Assembly: GCF_000213555.1 (NCBI RefSeq)
Contig: NZ_GL891979.1
Location: 933,026-997,025, forward strand
Length of the DNA: 64,000 bases
Reading direction: 5' to 3'
From: Dysgonomonas gadei ATCC BAA-286
GTDB lineage: Bacteria; Bacteroidota; Bacteroidia; Bacteroidales; Dysgonomonadaceae
Shown here: one piece after another, positions 62,083 through 64,000 of the stretch
How the letters are laid out: every line of letters starts with the position of its first letter
How positions within the stretch are numbered: position 1 is the first letter of the stretch
Position numbers and translations under genes: made by a program
Notes under the pieces: model-generated
The model's input: only the letters and a program-made list of their open reading frames with translations
Database searches by the model: none
Told to the model about the DNA's origin: nothing

Positions 62083-63669
62083 ATGGAAAAAGCGGTTGAA
62101 AATGCATTTCATCGTTTTTCTGCCTTGTTATTATTCCTGTTCATAATAACAGCATTACAGGCAGAGGACGGGGGCGTGCTTAACCGCGAAGTAAAACTGT
62201 CGAAAAGTAAAGGAACTATATACCAGTTGCTGAAACAGGTATCGGATCAGTCCGGCTATTTATTCATATACGACAGCCAGATAATAGACAACGACAAGGT
62301 AGTAAAGGTAAAGAAAGGCAAATATACTGTTCGTCAAGCTATTTATGCTATTACCGAAGACGACAAACTAAGAATAAATATCGTAGGCAACCATATCCTG
62401 TTGAGAAAAGACAGTGAGGTAAAGCCAATAAAAGCGATACAGTCAACAGATCCGGAACAATTAAAAGTCACAATCGAAAACAAGCATCTGAAAATAAGCG
62501 GTATATTGTACGACCGTATAACTGACGAACCAATCATTTATGCTTCGGCCAGCATTAATTACACCTCTATAGGAACAATCACCAATCAGAATGGCGAATT
62601 TCAACTTACAATACCCGATTCGCTACGACACTCTATAGTGAAATTTTCACATGTGGGTTATCAGAATCAGGAGATAGAAGCATCTTTACTCGAAAACCAG
62701 CATGTAAGAATATCCCTCGACCCTAAAATAATTTCATTGCAGGAAATCGTAATTCGGGTGGTAAATCCATTAGACGTACTGCAAAAAATGAAAGAGCAGG
62801 CAGAAAAGAACTATTCGTCCAAACCTGTGTATATGACTACCTTTTACCGCGAAGGAACCGAATATAAGAATAAGAATATAGACCTTACCGAATCGGTAAT
62901 CCAGATATATAAAACAGGCCGCAAAAGCAATGCCAGAAACGACCAGACCAAATTGATAAAAATGCGCCGCATCGTAAACCGGCAAACAGAAGATACATTA
63001 TTCACCAAAATGAAATCGGGAGTTTATTCAAGTCTTACACTGGATATAATAAAAGAATCGCCGGACTTCCTCAATTTCGAAAATGGCTCGCCATACCAAT
63101 ATACTCACACCGATATCAGCGTGATCGACAACAAGCGGGTCAATGTTATTTCATTTGAGCAGCTACCCTATAATGATGAACCTCTATTCAAAGGGCAACT
63201 ATATATAGATACGGAGAATTATGCATTGGTAGAAGCGCGTTTCGAAGTAAATCCGAAGTATGTGTATAAAGCTACTAACTGGTATATAGAACGGTTGGCT
63301 CCGAATATAAAGCTGACTTTACAGGAAGTGAAATACATTGTTTCGTATCGCCCTGCCGACGATGGTAAATATTATGTAAGCCATGTGAGAGGTGACCTTA
63401 AATTCAAAGTCAGGAAAAAGAACCGATGGTTCAGCGCCCCGCTCCATCTGTGGTTTGAGATGGTGAACTGCAAAACAGAGACCGAAAATGTAAAAGGATT
63501 CAGCCGGAGAGACCGCTTATCGCCTCACAAAATACTGTCGGATACAAAATACCGGTACGACAAGAATTTCTGGGGACATTTCAATGTCATCCTGCCCGAA
63601 GAAAAGCTGAAAGAAACGATACTCAACAGCCTGAACGAGATTACTGAGACTACTTCAAGCGAAGAATAA
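62083..63669 (+). CDS. STN plus CarboxypepD_reg exported protein without TonB barrel (paralogue B)
   Basis: This 528-residue protein has a signal peptide, an STN domain (about 35-110, GTIYQLLKQVSDQSGYLFIYDSQ), a CarboxypepD_reg domain (about 135-220, ISGILYDRITDEPIIYASASI) and a C-terminal region of about 300 residues related to that of the 59093 protein (TTFYREGTEYKNKNIDLTESVIQIYKT). STN domains normally sit on TonB receptors that signal to FecR. Here the STN sits on a protein with no plug or barrel, so it could signal to the neighbouring FecR without transport. Function is unknown; the start (ATG 62083) gives a normal signal peptide. Confidence 0.8.
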   Translation: MEKAVENAFHRFSALLLFLFIITALQAEDGGVLNREVKLSKSKGTIYQLLKQVSDQSGYLFIYDSQIIDNDKVVKVKKGKYTVRQAIYAITEDDKLRINIVGNHILLRKDSEVKPIKAIQSTDPEQLKVTIENKHLKISGILYDRITDEPIIYASASINYTSIGTITNQNGEFQLTIPDSLRHSIVKFSHVGYQNQEIEASLLENQHVRISLDPKIISLQEIVIRVVNPLDVLQKMKEQAEKNYSSKPVYMTTFYREGTEYKNKNIDLTESVIQIYKTGRKSNARNDQTKLIKMRRIVNRQTEDTLFTKMKSGVYSSLTLDIIKESPDFLNFENGSPYQYTHTDISVIDNKRVNVISFEQLPYNDEPLFKGQLYIDTENYALVEARFEVNPKYVYKATNWYIERLAPNIKLTLQEVKYIVSYRPADDGKYYVSHVRGDLKFKVRKKNRWFSAPLHLWFEMVNCKTETENVKGFSRRDRLSPHKILSDTKYRYDKNFWGHFNVILPEEKLKETILNSLNEITETTSSEE

Positions 63670-63767
63670 AATATATTCGGAGGTAAATAATGCCAGTTAG
63701 TAGTTGAATATCGATAGATCGATATAAAAATATCGCATGAATTACCTTGTATATGAAAAAAATATGC

Positions 63768-63775
63768 TAATTTTG
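63768..63775 (+). promoter_or_regulatory. Bacteroidetes -7 box near the right edge
   Basis: TAATTTTG is an exact TAnnTTTG match, with TTG at 63747-63749 about 18 bases upstream as a good -33 candidate. The next start codon is at 63841, about 65 bases downstream, in the frame that enters the GA tract. Confidence 0.5.
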
Positions 63776-63840
63776 AGCGATTTTATTATAATTCTGATAA
63801 CTAATTATAAATAAAACGTATAACATAAACGATATAAAAC

Positions 63841-64000
<160 letters not shown>

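Overview
The window looks like chromosomal DNA of a Bacteroidales bacterium; a Dysgonomonas-like lineage is a guess, not a demonstration. The evidence is an AT-rich sequence, a SusC/SusD pair with a hybrid two-component regulator, an ECF sigma/FecR pair with CarboxypepD_reg proteins, repeated matches to the Bacteroidetes -7 promoter box TAnnTTTG about 20-30 bases before start codons, and no clear Shine-Dalgarno sequences. No tRNA, rRNA, CRISPR array, prophage or intact insertion sequence was recognised.

Layout. 1-1.9 kb: the end of a HAD phosphatase gene, a NUDIX hydrolase and the tRNA hydroxylase gene trhO. 2.1-19.9 kb: a tripartite export cluster with a TolC-like channel, a HlyD-like adaptor, six MacB/FtsX-type permeases and one LolD/MacB-type ATPase, all on the + strand and mostly tightly spaced. 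19.9-21.7 kb: a two-gene unit of an ABC/OLD-type ATPase and a DUF4276/TOPRIM-like protein, overlapping by 4 bases; this is the best candidate here for a poorly described, defence-like system. 22.1-39.2 kb: a polysaccharide utilisation locus with SusC, SusD, GH2, an FAD oxidoreductase, a GH105-like hydrolase and an exported Gfo/Idh/MocA oxidoreductase, with the divergent hybrid regulator beyond SusC. 39.4-47.1 kb: a cytidylyltransferase-GHMP kinase fusion, carA-carB behind a probable attenuator, and a cytoplasmic alpha-amylase. 47.2-57.4 kb: a secreted protein, a TerC-family protein, an HD hydrolase, tilS, a lipoprotein nitroreductase, a small membrane protein, trxA and dnaE. 58.1-63.7 kb: a SIMPL-domain protein, then an ECF sigma/FecR pair flanked by two related CarboxypepD_reg proteins. 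The window ends in a pure (GA)35 tract.

How the parts work together. The export cluster would span both membranes: ATPase and permeases in the inner membrane, HlyD adaptor and TolC channel across the periplasm; the cargo is unknown. In the utilisation locus SusC/SusD import oligosaccharides, the exported enzymes process them, and the hybrid regulator senses a breakdown product and drives transcription from the SusC promoter. The enzyme set suggests a uronate-containing or oxidised glycan.

The intergenic DNA is unusually rich in small inverted-repeat elements. There are three MITE-like elements (23.3, 26.8 and 40.7 kb), three GTAGGGGCG palindromes, six copies of a GGTAACA-type direct repeat, three copies of a 15-base AAGGTC palindrome, and a repeat of about 210 bp present in opposite orientations at 49.4 and 57.5 kb.
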